Shown in pieces: positions 27,597 through 39,417 of a stretch of 64,000 bases of DNA. Within the stretch, counting starts at the first letter, position 1, and each line of letters starts with the position of its first letter. The notes beneath the pieces were generated by a model, which saw only the letters and a program-made list of their open reading frames with translations, did no database searches and was not told the DNA's origin. The position numbers were made by a program, and so were the translations under genes. Origin of the DNA: Brachycybe producta (taxonomy: Eukaryota > Arthropoda > Diplopoda > Playtdesmida > Andrognathidae). The DNA lies in contig JAUPFP010000038.1 in the NCBI GenBank assembly GCA_036925085.1, positions 170,001 to 234,000 of the forward strand, in the 5' to 3' direction.

Positions 27597-27808
27597 CAGT
27601 AGAGCGTCAAATTATCGGAACCGTCGATTATCAGAACCAATTGTTTTTTTTTTACTTATTCTTATGGGAAATAAAATAATTTCTTTACAGTTGGGTTTTT
27701 TTCTGACTTTTCTCCACTTCTTTATTAATTGTGAGTTCGATTATATGAACTTTCGATTATCGGAATTAGTCATGTCCGACATTAATTCCGATAATCGACG
27801 TTTTAATG
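27597..27808. mobile_element. Pogo/Tigger-like MITE
   Basis: It begins CAGTAGAGCGTCAAATTATC preceded by TA. The right part carries GAACTTTCGATTATCGGAA and CCGATAATCGACGTT. The final CTACTG is eroded. Related sequences lie at 35730-36225 and 50790-50978. The CAGTAGA end with a TA target is typical of the pogo branch of Tc1/mariner. Confidence 0.65.
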
Positions 27809-28340
27809 TTTATTGCCGAATGGAGAGAAAAAAAAAGTGATGAACAAAACCGAAATAACAAAAAAAAAAAACTATGCAATCCCCCCTTTCCTCCTCTTCC
27901 AAGGGGGGAAAAAATCCATTCAATGTGAAAAAGCCATATTTGATGTTCAAAGTCACGTATCAATTCTATTTATTGTGTGTACCTTTTTTATATAAAATAA
28001 TCAACGACAAATAGAAAAGAAAAAAAAGGTGTACATATTAATTTAAAAAAACGAGGTTGTGAATTTTCTTAGTGGTTCCTTCTTTCCACAAAACACCAAA
28101 ATTTAATTTAATTTAACCCCCTCTCTCACTCTCTCTCGATATTTGTGAAATAACGAAAGAGAAAAAAAAGAAACCAATTTTGAATAATCATTACAAAAAA
28201 ATAATGAAAAAAAAAAAAAAACATTAGACAAACATAAAAGTACTGCAAATAACGAAGAAAAGAAAAAAAGATCGATACAAGTGAAATTATCACGTAACAA
28301 AAGAAACTATAAGAACACATGGAAACAAATGGAAACATTT

Positions 28341-28645
28341 AGGGGCTGCCAATATTTTGAAAAAAATCGAAATCGGTCCGATATTTTAAAAAATCGATTT
28401 TTAACGATATATAAAAAAAATCGAAAAAAAAAAAAATGAAAACATCGAGAAAAAAAAAAATGAATATACTCGAATCATCTATATTGTGTTAAGTACAAAT
28501 CAATCAAATCAAACAATCAAAAATTATACCTCAAAAAAGCAAAAAAAAAAAAATGACATCAACAATTATATAATTGTCGATTCTTTCCGATTTCTTCGAT
28601 TTTTCGATATTTTTTTTTTAATAATATCGCACGATATTTAAAAAA
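28341..28645. mobile_element. Degenerate hAT-like element
   Basis: It starts TAGGGGCTGCCAATATTTTG and contains ATCGATTTTT and TCGATATTTTTTT runs that are inverted between the two halves (AAATCGAAATCGG left, CCGATTTCTTCGATTTT right). It ends near ATCGCACGATATTT. The style resembles old hAT MITEs. Low-complexity A and T runs make the limits approximate. Confidence 0.4.
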
Positions 28646-28664
28646 AAACAGCTGCTGTTGGATT

Positions 28665-28935
28665 TTCGAACTCTTGATTTCTTTGTTGTTTCTATCAGGA
28701 TGTTTAATTTAATAAACAATAGGAAGTGTTTTAGTTAACTAGAAGAAGAAGGCTACTTATCTAACTACCCTCTTCTTAATCACTTATTTGCTTATATTTT
28801 TATAAACAAAAATAATAAATAAAATAATCGTCTGCTTAAAAAGTTCGATCAATTATTTGATGAAAGATATCAACATGAAGAAAAAAAATATACCATTAAG
28901 TGATTGGAGCTACTCTTTCTAGTTTCACTTAACTA
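28665..28935. mobile_element. MITE of the AAACTAGAAGGGTA family, diverged copy
   Basis: The left end TTCGAACTCTTGATTTCTTT and GTGTTTTAGTTAACTAGAAG are mirrored on the right by GAAAGATATCAACATG, TTAAGTGATTGGAGCTAC and TTCTAGTTTCACTTAA. It is more diverged than the other copies. Confidence 0.6.
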
Positions 28936-29547
28936 CGTATATGGAAGACCATTTATTTGCCTTTTCCTCCCACGTTTAGTTATTTTAATCTAAATATTAA
29001 TCTAATAAAAAGAAAAATAAACGTAATGATTTCATTTAACAGAAAGAAAGGTCAATCGACATAATTAAAAGACCTGAACCTGAATTTTTATATAAAATAG
29101 TTTATTGTTTTATAAGAATTCTTATCTTTAATTTACCTAGATTTTCTTTAAAGTGACTATTAATTTTGCCAAATATTAATAGTGAGAATATTAAATCTTA
29201 TCAATTGCAAAAGAAAAACTTGATTTTTCTTATCAAGCTTTTTTTCCACTGAATTTTATTTAAAATCATCATGTCAACAATTATTCCCTCTTTGCAAATC
29301 AAAAGCGCCTTGTTAGAGGTTAAGAGTTCTAAAATTAAATATATTATTACATTAAGTGTTGTAGGTTAATTTACACAGGTCGCTTTTAACCCGCGTTCTT
29401 TGATGACAAAAAGCATAATTCTTTTTGCATTACAAAAATCACGAAATAGTTATTTCAATAATAGTTTTTTAATTATTTGTATTTTGTTGTGTTTTAAGAA
29501 TTGTTGGACACACAAAACTATTTGTGAAAAAAAAAAATATTGCAAAT

Positions 29548-29576
29548 CGACAGATCTTTATTCTTGACCACGTCTA

Positions 29577-29657
<81 letters not shown>

Positions 29658-29685
29658 TAGAGTGGTCAAGAATAAAGATCTGTCG
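29548..29685. repeat. Near-perfect palindrome around a (TA)n tract
   Basis: CGACAGATCTTTATTCTTGA at 29548 continues to TCTACACTA, and is repeated in reverse complement to 29685 with a single base difference in length. The arms are about 33 bp, and the space between is filled by uninterrupted TA dinucleotides (about 29580-29655). Confidence 0.85.
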
Positions 29686-29784
29686 ATATATATATATATA
29701 TATATCGATATATATATATATATATGTCGATATATATATATATATGTCGATATATATATATATATCGATATATATATATATATG

Positions 29785-29857
<73 letters not shown>
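29686..29857. repeat. TA-rich array with regular TCGA/GTCGA interruptions
   Basis: TA dinucleotides are interrupted every 20-26 bases by CGATATAT or GTCGATATAT, then become pure (TA)n up to 29857. The GTCGA word is the end of the neighbouring palindrome arm, which suggests that the arm terminus was amplified together with the TA tract. Open frames of I/Y repeats here are artefacts. Confidence 0.8.
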
Positions 29858-29860
<3 letters not shown>

Positions 29861-31130
29861 CACCACACAAGACTCAAGTAATCGATAATCACACATAAAT
29901 ATAGATCACACGTCACATAAAAATACACAAAAGTCTTTTCTCTCTTTCGGTACAAACTGTGTAATAAAAAAAAAAATGTGGCAACAGCCACAACAACATT
30001 CACCGGGTTTGGACAACACAATTCCAAAGAAATATACCGGAAAAAGGGGAGTTAGAAACTTAGAAAAGAACAAGGGGGGGGGGGGGGGAGAGAGAGAGAG
30101 AGAACTTTCAAATCATTTTGATCCTATTCCCTCCATCTTTTCCTCCCATTTTTAACCAAAAGAGCGAAGAAAAAACTAGTTTCTTTGTGAATTATATTAT
30201 ACAACCTGTGTCCAATCTGTGAGAAACAAGTAAAAAAAAAAGAGTTATTAAGAATAAAACAACTTCTTGAAGGGGAGGAAGAGGGAAGGGGGGGTCAACA
30301 ACTAAACTGGCCAGGTGAAGCGTCATAAGATACTTCAGTCTCTCCCCCCCCCCCTTATCACTCTTAACATTTTCAATGAGATTTTTTTATTATAACTTTT
30401 TTTTTAAGATTACTTTTAGACACGGATCAACCCAAAAACCAAACCTTAAAAATCTTACCGAACCATGAGTGTTCCAATGTTAATGAGTGGACAGAGTGGT
30501 TCAGTTCACTTTTTTTTTCTCTCTCTCTCTCTCCTTTCTTTAGGACCTCCTCAAAATTTCGTTCTCCTCTTTATATCCTCCCTCTTATATTGCCCTTACC
30601 CTGTGGGGTTATTTTTTTTTTAAAAAGCTCAAATTTCTTCACCTGACCAACAAAGATTTTTATTTTTGGAGAGAGAGAAAAAAAGCAGTTAAACCATCCC
30701 CCCCCCCACCAAACCCCAAAAAAAAATGACCTCCACCCTCTTCTCTCCTTCAATTCAACCGACATAACAATTGAAATATTTCTTCTCACGGACATATTCG
30801 AGACAAAAAATGACCAGCAGACTGAATTTGTACTTGACCAACACAGTCCCGACAAACACACAGACAAGACTTAAAACAAGGTACGAAATGACCTAAATAT
30901 TGGAAATTGTGATATTTTTTTTTTTAAAAAATAATTTCCAACATTTAGGAATAAAAATCTCTCGGAATTTCACTTTTAAAAACATTTAGCAGAAGCGCCA
31001 CACTATCTTTCAAAAATATTCTGATTTTTTTTTTTAAATTTCTGCTGTCCCCCCCCCCCCCCTCCCCCCTGCATGTGTGATTTCTTCCTTAATTCGGTTT
31101 TAGTTGTCACAGGAAATAAGTGGTCTAAAA

Positions 31131-31570
31131 CAGTGGTTTCCAACCCCCGGACCGGTACCGGTCCGTGGATCAAATGGTACCAGGCCGCCCAAGGAACATT
31201 AAATTATTTCCATTTTCTGCAGTGACAGCAACCAAAACAAAACAGAATAAACTGGACATAAGCAACACACTTTGGGTGTCATTATTGTCTCCTATTACCC
31301 CCAGATGGAACCATCTTGTTGCAAAGAAACAAGCTCAGGGTTCTCATTGATTTAGCGTTCTAGTGAGTTAAAATGTTAAATCACTTTATATTCATTTTTT
31401 GATGTAACTGTATTTTATTTTGAAGGCATGTTTAAATACAATTAAATTAAAATTATTAAATCAAAACAATCTAAAATATAAACAATCAACGTCCCCCCCC
31501 CCTCAGCGGGCCGCGGTAAAATTATCAAACGTTGACCAGTCCGCGGCGATAAAAAGGTTGGGGAGCACTG
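31131..31570. mobile_element. hAT-like element (Charlie-type ends) with 8-bp target duplication
   Basis: The left end CAGTGGTTTCCAACCCCCGG is mirrored by GGTTGGGGAGCACTG ending at 31570. Just inside are ACCGGTACCGGTCCGTGG and TCCGCGGCGATAAAAAGG. The flanks GTCTAAAA and GTCTAAAG form an 8-bp target-site duplication with one mismatch, as expected for hAT. At 440 bp it is non-autonomous. Confidence 0.85.
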
Positions 31571-32760
31571 GTCTAAAGGACTCAAAATAAGAAATAAAAC
31601 TACTTTAATTTGTCCGATGAACTTTATTTCTCTCCACTAGTGTTCTTCTTCAAACAAGAACAAATCAATTTTGTTATCTTGCAAAATTTAACTTATTCAA
31701 ATGAAATAAAGACAAAATATAAAAACGTCAGTCGTTTTTAAATCTAGTTTGGCGTCTTGTTGTTAATTTTATCAAATTTGATAAGTCCGAACTTCTTTTT
31801 TTTTTTTTAAAGCCATTAAATATAAATGACTTTTGATCAAGAAGTTTTGAGATTGATGATGATGATAATTATTCAGAAAATAAAGATTATTCAGTTTCAA
31901 TAAATTTTTGCACTCGTAACTGGAAACTTTTAGGTGCCATATGCTTTTGGTCTGGTCTCGAGTCCGAATTTCCGAAAAAAAGTTTTCCAAGAAAATATCA
32001 AAAAAAAAAAAAAAAATCACTTACTCATAAGTCCCCCCCCCTTTCCCGCTTCTTAATTTCATTTCCCCTAATTTCTCTTTCTAAAATTGTGGAATTTGAA
32101 GAGATGGCCCACTTTTTGTTTCAAAACTTTTAAATAAAACTTCCCTCATAATTCTTGAAATTGTCACCCCTCAGACATTAAAACCCAAAAAAAAGAGGAC
32201 CCCCCCTCCTCCTCCTTTGCAATATACTATGTAAAATGAGTTACAGACAAGAGAAGAAAAAGTTGATGAAATATTTGAGAGCCCACCAAACCACCAAAAA
32301 TAAAAATCAAGATATGGAAACACAGTGTGAGAGGTTGCTTTTTCTTGAATTTCTTCACAGATAGAAAAATCGTGAACAGCTTGGAGGTTAAAGGGGGAGA
32401 AAGAATTCTTCTTAATATCCGAGGTCAAAGGCCAAAGGTAAAAACCAAACAAGTAAACAAATATAAAACCCCCTTAAACTGTTTTTTTTTACAACCCACA
32501 TTAAAAAGAAAAACTTAGGAGGAAAAAAAATTCCATAAACAACTGATAAAAAGATTTTTAATTATTCATTGTGCATATTTTTTTGAGAAACTCATTTGCA
32601 TATCATTATAATAAACTGAGATAAATATATGTAATTTCAAAGTGAAACCCATCCACCCAACCTACCTACTTACCCACCCACCCACCTTCTCTCCGTTTCC
32701 AAAAACCAACAACCGAAAAAAAGAGGTCGGTTTTTAGATAATTTACGAAACAAGCTGATT

Positions 32761-33032
32761 TTCAAATTCTGATTATTCTGTCTTTTAAAAATAGCATTTT
32801 AGAAACTAGAAGGGTAACTCAATCACTATTCTCATGTTGACATCTTTCAAAATAAACTTTTTACAAAAACATAGGCCTATATTCTGATGATTGAAGATGA
32901 GTAAATTTTCAAACTGCCAAAAAAAAAGCTTATTTTGAAAAAATGTCAACACATGAGAATAGTGATTGAGTTACCCTTCTAGTTTCTAAAATACGTCCAA
33001 GTTTTTCTATTTTGTATCTGAATCACAATAAC
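32761..33032. mobile_element. MITE of the AAACTAGAAGGGTA family, best-preserved copy
   Basis: The arms are nearly identical inverted copies: TTTTAGAAACTAGAAGGGTA then ACTCAATCACTATTCTCATG on the left, and CATGAGAATAGTGATTGAGT then TACCCTTCTAGTTTCTAAAA on the right. Core arm identity extends for about 65 bp. This copy has an unusual CTATTCTCATG in place of the CTTAAGGGTATTTTCACG seen elsewhere, on both arms. Confidence 0.85.
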
Positions 33033-35063
33033 CAGACGCGTTTAGACTTTAAAACCATCTAAAAGCAAGTTCCACACTACGTCGGATCGGAACTTAAACG
33101 TGGCCGTTTCCGATCCGATGCAAACTAATATACAAAGGGGGGGGGGGGGGGGGGGGGCTTCCATTGATACGCTTGTTACCAAAATATTCCGATCTGTTCC
33201 CAGCTGCTTAAGATAACGTATTCTTGCTGTTCTAAAGATCAATCATTATTATTCAACAACAAAAATCTATTATTAACTATTATAAAAATTGCAAAATTTA
33301 TAAGTTGTGTATTAATACACAAAAAAATCGAGAAATTTCTTCCCAACGACATTTTTTGTTGTTTTGACACAGATTCATCTTCCATTGGGTATTTCAAGGG
33401 GGGTTTTACAAGAGAATTAATGAGAAAAAGTGGTTCTAACTTTTTCTCTTCAAAGTTCATTCAACCTAAAATAATAATAATAATAAAACAAAAGAAAAGA
33501 AAAATCGGACACGTTTTGAATAAAAGAAAAAAAAAAAGTGAAATTTGCTGACAAACATTAATAATAATAATAATATAGCAATGAAGTGGAATAATTATAT
33601 TGTGTCTTTATAATGTTAGTAACACAAGTCACAAATTTATATTATTCTGGAACTTCTACTAAAATCATTCTTTGAAATTCTGAACAAATTGGCTTCAGGC
33701 TAAAATAAGTTGTGAATTTGTGCTCATTTAGAGATTTAGCTTTTAAAAACGTGAATACAACAACTCTCTATTCCGCTTTTGAAAAACAACTTTGAGTTGG
33801 TTTTTTTTTATAAACTACAATAATTAAATGAATTATGAATGAATGATATCTTAAAAAATAAAACTTTTTTTTACGATAAGACTGACTAGAAGATAAATGG
33901 CAATTTTTGTCACTTTTTGGGGGGCTGAAAAGCGATAAATCATAAAAATATTTTAAAATGATTTAATTCAAGTTATACATTGTCTGTCTACGCTTGAGTT
34001 AAATAAGTTTAAGTTAGTTATGTTTAGATGGAATTATACAAAGTCCAGTTTATTCAGTTAATAATCTGAAAATATTGAGTTAATACTTAAGTATAATATA
34101 GAAATTATTGACAAAATATTGATTTAGTAAATATCAATTGAAAATATTAATAATAAAGTCAACTTTTATTTGGTTCATGTCCTTAACTGGCTTCCGTATA
34201 ATTTACTTAAACACATTTAATTTGAATTCATTTAACTCATGTGTGTACGAGGTATTAGACATTATAGCCTAAAATTGACTTCATTTTGCCCTTAATATGA
34301 TAACACAATGAAATAATAAATCGATATTTTTTATGTTAACCATTTACATTGAAATACAACATATTTAATATTTATATAAGATTTATATTTAATATCGTCG
34401 TTTAAGAAGTGATACCACGTAACAACTAACAAAATATTAATTTTATTATACAAGAGGAACAAAAAAAAAACGTTACAATGCAAATTTAAGGTTTTGTTAC
34501 GCAATTTTTTTTTGCTAATAAAATTATTTGAACGTTTTTTGTGCCATAATTATAAATATAATTAATTATTAATTTAATCAAATAAATTAATTAAATTAAT
34601 TATTAATTATAAATAAATATAATTATGTTACGTACATGACATCACAAACAATTTTTTCTTCTAAATATTCGCAAAAATCACATTAAATTGATTTGAACAT
34701 CCTCCTCTACCAGATGTCTCTACCAGTCAATATCTTTTAAAATAAACTTTTGTTTATTTCGCGACATTTTTCGAACGATGCGCTTCATTTTTTATTATGC
34801 CGAAATCTCAAAAGCACCAAAAATATCAGTTTACATGGTATCACTTCTTAAACGACGATACAGAGATACTACATTATTAACTGAATAAACTGAACTAAAC
34901 ATAATGTTTGTCTGTCCTTAACAGGGCTCTGTAGAACATGTTTAATATTTAAATGTACTTAACTCATTGCCCAACGTATTATTGCTGGTTCCAGTTACTA
35001 AAAAACACTTCCAATTTCTTTCTAAATTTGCTACTAAATTACTAGAAAATCAGAAAACAAAAC

Positions 35064-35210
35064 TAAGAGAAGAATCACACACGCTGAAAAACCATTAGAA
35101 ACTACAAAACATTTGTTTCCTTCCCACTCAAAGATATGGCGATTCTGGTAAAGCCTTATAACAAAGTGAAATTCTGTAGGATATTTTTTTCAGCATGTGT
35201 GATTCTTGAA
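35064..35210. mobile_element. Small MITE, second copy of the AGAATCACACA family
   Basis: AGAAGAATCACACACGCTGA is mirrored by CAGCATGTGTGATTCTT. It shares ACAAAGTGAAATTCTGT and TCCTTCC/AAAGATA-like internal words with the copy at 16622-16796. Confidence 0.7.
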
Positions 35211-35729
35211 TCTTCATAATTTTTTTTTTGAAAAACTGTCCGTTATTTTCGTTAAAAATACTGTCCAGTGGACAGACAAGACATAATAAGGGGAAAAAAG
35301 GAAGGGTCAATGTAAAGATAACAAAGACGGGTCAACAAGGGTGCGACCCCCTCCCTCCCTTGTCGAAGATACACTTGTCACACCTGTACTCTAATACCGA
35401 ATAACGACCCCACCTTCTCTATTTAATTAACAATTTCAGACCTTCATGAATATAATAATTCCTTTTTTTATATAGTAGCCATTATCGAACACCTGAGAGC
35501 TTAATTCATTGATGCATCATTTTTTTTTGTTCCTCCAACTAATTAGATAAAAACGCCATGAAATGAACCTTCACCACCCTCTCTTTATCAGACCTCCTCC
35601 TCTAAATAATTTCTCCCACTTCCCAAATCGATTGTTCTCACTTTTTCACTTAAATATATATTACAATATGTAAATGTTAACAAAAATTAAAAATTCTGAC
35701 CATATTGTCTTTCCTATCTGTCATATTTA

Positions 35730-36225
35730 CAGTAGAGCATCGATTATAAGAACCGTCCGGTTATCGGAAACAAAAAAATTATTTGGAATCGGTTTTTTCT
35801 TTTCTCCACTTTTTTTTATTGTGAAGGATTTGCTAGAGCTCAATGAAAAGAACTCTGAAAAAATATTCCAAAAACATAAATTACACAAAATGGCACTCAG
35901 AAAATAACTTGAAGCCAATTTTGCATAATGACAACTGAAAACAAAAGCAAATTGTGTAAATCCCTACGGTGCTTGATATCTGCATATTGGTCACCCTGAC
36001 CGTTGCAGTGTTGCATTTCCCTAGATTCCCCCTACTGCATTTCAGATTACTCAAATTTTCCATTGCGAAACGGCAGCAGTTTTCGGAAGAAAAAACTTCC
36101 TAAAACTATTATTTCTAAGTGTTGCATTGAGCTCTAGCAAGTACTTGAGTTCGATTAAATGAACTTCGGTTAATCAGAACTAGTCATGTCCGACATTAGT
36201 TCCTCCGATAAACGACGTTCTACTG
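35730..36225. mobile_element. Pogo/Tigger-like element with TA target duplication
   Basis: TA-CAGTAGAGCATCGATTATAA at the left and CGATAAACGACGTTCTACTG-TA at the right form the terminal repeats. The interior shares GAGTTCGATTA-ATGAACTT and AGTCATGTCCGACATTA with the copies at 27597 and 50790. About 496 bp, with extra sequence relative to the 27597 copy and no transposase frame. Confidence 0.75.
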
Positions 36226-37199
36226 TATATTATTAATATATATTTACATTAGATGTTTTCCTTTCTTTCTTCAAAGTAGTCTAAACTACTTTATTGCAAT
36301 TAATAATGAAGAAACTAACAATGTTTCTTCTTCTTCTTCTTCTTCTTCACCATGTGGTGGTCATTTTCTTCTTTCATTCTCTCCACTTGTCTTGTCCTTG
36401 AACTCAAAAAATGAGCAACAAAAAAAAGAAACTTAAAAGAAGGTTCCCCTCCCCCTCCCCTTTGATTCCATGAAGACAAACAACTCTTATTTTTAAGAGG
36501 AGGAGGAGGTTATAGCTTAGGAAGAAAAGAACAACCGAAAAAACGAGTCGAGAAATTTCATTTCGTCAACATTTTACAGGTATATTTCTCCTAACCTACC
36601 TTTTCCTCCTCCTTCTAATATTCCCCCACCCTTTTTTTTCTCTCCCTGAAGCGCTACTCATTATAAATGCAAATCCATTGCACTCAATTTTTATATTAGA
36701 ACAAAGCAGTTTAAGAATAATAATTCTAATTCAATCGGGTCAGAAAAAAATGTTGGCAACAAAATGAATTTAAAAAGAAAAAAATTTACACAAAAAAAAT
36801 ACACCTCCTCCACCACCTTCTTCTTCCCTCCAATTCTTGCATTTCCATAAATAGATGGAAAAAAGGGGGGAAAAAGTTGAACGTAAAAACGTCACAATTG
36901 GCATCAATTTGCTCCAAGAAAAAAAAAATAAAAGCATGAAACAAAAAGGCTTTTAAAAAGACACTTTTACAAAGTTAATTATGATTATAGCACAGAAGAA
37001 AAAAATGCTTCTTTTTTAGAATATTCCTAAATTTGTTCAATCAGATTGGCTCTTTCAATTTTTTAAAAAAATCTCAACCACATTGAGTCAGTTGACCATC
37101 ACGATAGTCCCGGTGACTACCACACCAATTAGTAGACAATAGAATCATTTAAGTTTATTAGAAATGAACAACTGATTTAAAAACTACGGTTATTTTTTC

Positions 37200-37345
37200 C
37201 TTCAGAAGAGTAAATTTAAGTGGAACTAGAAAGTGTTTTAGAAACTAGAAAGGTAAATTCAATCACTTAAGGGTATTTTTTTTCAGGGTTGATTATCTTT
37301 TAAAATATTTATATATATTTTTATATAGGCCTACACAAATTTTAA
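37200..37345. mobile_element. Partial MITE of the AAACTAGAAGGGTA family (left arm)
   Basis: AAATTTAAGTGGAACTAGAA and GTGTTTTAGAAACTAGAAAG are followed by TTCAATCACTTAAGGGTATT. The matching right arm is only weakly visible around 37385-37450. Confidence 0.55.
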
Positions 37346-38937
37346 AAATTATCACTTGTTTAACGTTGAGCCCATTTTACCATAAAAAAACTTACTTTAA
37401 AATATATAAAAATGAAAAAAATACTCTTAACAATTAAATTATAAAACATTTTGCAAACCTTGATCAATGAAACTAGTAAATTTGGCCATTTTTTTTTATT
37501 AAAAAAGTGTTTCATTGTTTTCAAATTGAATTTCAAAAGAGGCCTACCAAGTTTTCTCTTTTTTCTTTTTTAAGTTGATACCTAAATAAATATGCAAATG
37601 TTTAATATATCCAAGTTAAATACGAATTTCACCTTTTTAACTGTAATCTCATAGTAACGCACAAACACAAAAGAAACAGACAAGAGAATCAATCAATCAA
37701 TTGAACAAGTGCAAAAGGTAACAACAACACAATACAAACATAAGAAAGAAAAGAGACGAACGATTAACCATTTTTGATAACAATTGATTATCAAAAGTAA
37801 TCACCTAAATAATAACAATAAATAGACGATTAAATAAGGACACGTTACTGAAAGAAAACGTAGAAAGGAAACGGAAACAGAAATTCAATATTACATATGT
37901 TGACAGGAAACTTCATTCCTCTCTCTCTCTCCCTACAAACCATACAAAAGTAACTAAAACACGCGACATTTCAATTACTATTTTATTTTTCTTACTATTT
38001 TTCTTCAGTAATTAATATTTTAATTTCATCTCCATGAGTCACCCCCTTCTCCTCCTCCCTTTCACCATAATATACCACCCCCACCCCTCCTCCTATGGTA
38101 AATTCCATCTCCGCAAGACGACCACAATAATTAATGTGGTTGTAGCGGGCACGCTCGCAACGCTCCCATTAGTTGCCTCCGATTAGTTGCCACTCCTCCA
38201 CCTCCAACCGTCGTCGTTGTGCGCGTAGATGAATTCTTACGAGATGAGTACAACCAAAATGATCAACAGTTGATTGGTCATTTGTTGCACGTGTTTAAAC
38301 ATAACTACTATAAAATTGAGTCGACCAAAATTAACGCACCATCCGAAGAAGAATGAAAAACAAAACATTTCCAAGCCATTCCGACAGGTAAATACACATC
38401 CCTAGAATTCTTGCCTACGATACATAATTACTCATAATTAGTCTAGCCGCCAATTCGTGCCAAAATGAATAAATCAGTTATTCTGCACAAATAGAACTAT
38501 AAATTCACTAGGCTCGGCTATTAACCTGGTTACAGTTTTCATTATCATTTATTGGCACCTTTTCCCTACAATACACAGGGTCGGCCTGGTTATACATGTA
38601 TAAATTACATAAATTGGGCATTCTGAAAAAATTGCCTAACTTTCTGGGCAACTATACTCCTGTATAAGTTTAACGGAAACGTTACTACGTGACGAGAACG
38701 GCATATTGCTGTGGATGATAATGACAAGGCCATTTTAAATTTATTCAAGGCCACATGACGTTATTTTGACGTCACTGATCTGTCTACCATAAGCCGAGTA
38801 TACTTGACCATCAAAAAATTTACTACTAAAGGGTGGATTCTGCAAGTCGACTAGAAAACATGGAGAATCACCAATAAGCTACTGTACTGTATATCCCAAC
38901 TAACTTCTTCAATCCTCACTCTTTAATATCTTTATAC

Positions 38938-39096
38938 AGTTGCCTCACCGTAAGATGAAGTTTATGACGTCAGAGTAGTTGACAAACAATTTAGGCTTGT
39001 GACATTTAGTCGGATAGAAAACGTTCTCAGCAGTTTAAATAATTGTTTTTATCAACCCCTCTGACGTCAGAAGCTTCCTCTTACGGTGTGACAACT
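38938..39096. mobile_element. Inverted-repeat element with CACCGTAAGA ends
   Basis: AGTTGCCTCACCGTAAGATG is mirrored by CTCTTACGGTGTGACAACT. Each arm also contains the CRE palindrome TGACGTCA (38965 and 39062). First of three adjacent small elements. Confidence 0.7.
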
Positions 39097-39097
39097 A

Positions 39098-39289
39098 CAG
39101 GCACTTGTGCTCAGCACAAATCCATCGTTTGCCCCGCCCTTTTATGAGGAACGGCAACTTCTAATTGGTTTGTTATTTGGTCTGATGTCACATGGCCTCG
39201 CCCTTTTCAATTTCTAATTGGTAGATATTTGGCCTGACGATCATAAAAGGGTGGACAGCAAACGATAGATTTGTGCAGAGCACACCTGC
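39098..39289. mobile_element. Inverted-repeat element with CCCTTTTATGA inner arms
   Basis: GCACAAATCCATCGTTTGCC and CCGCCCTTTTATGA on the left are mirrored by TCATAAAAGGGTGGACAGCA and AACGATAGATTTGTGC on the right. It shares the (T/C)CGTTTG(C/T)CCCGC(C/T)CTTTTATGA type arm with the element at 44869-45064. Confidence 0.75.
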
Positions 39290-39295
39290 CAGAAG

Positions 39296-39417
39296 CAGTT
39301 GGGTGCAGCCAGAATAATTCGTTCTGATTGGTTATTAAGGTTTGTTACGTGTTTGTTATTGGACTAATGCTCATAAAAGGGCGGGGCTAACCGAATTTTT
39401 CTGGCTGTGCCCAACTG
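39296..39417. mobile_element. Inverted-repeat element with CAGTTGGG ends
   Basis: CAGTTGGGTGCAGCCAGAAT is mirrored by TTTCTGGCTGTGCCCAACTG, 122 bp in all. It also carries CATAAAAGGGCGGGGC near its right arm, linking it to the neighbouring family. Confidence 0.7.

Noticed and set aside
29574..29898. Frames of alternating I and Y, 76-98 codons
   Set aside because: Pure translation of TA repeats.
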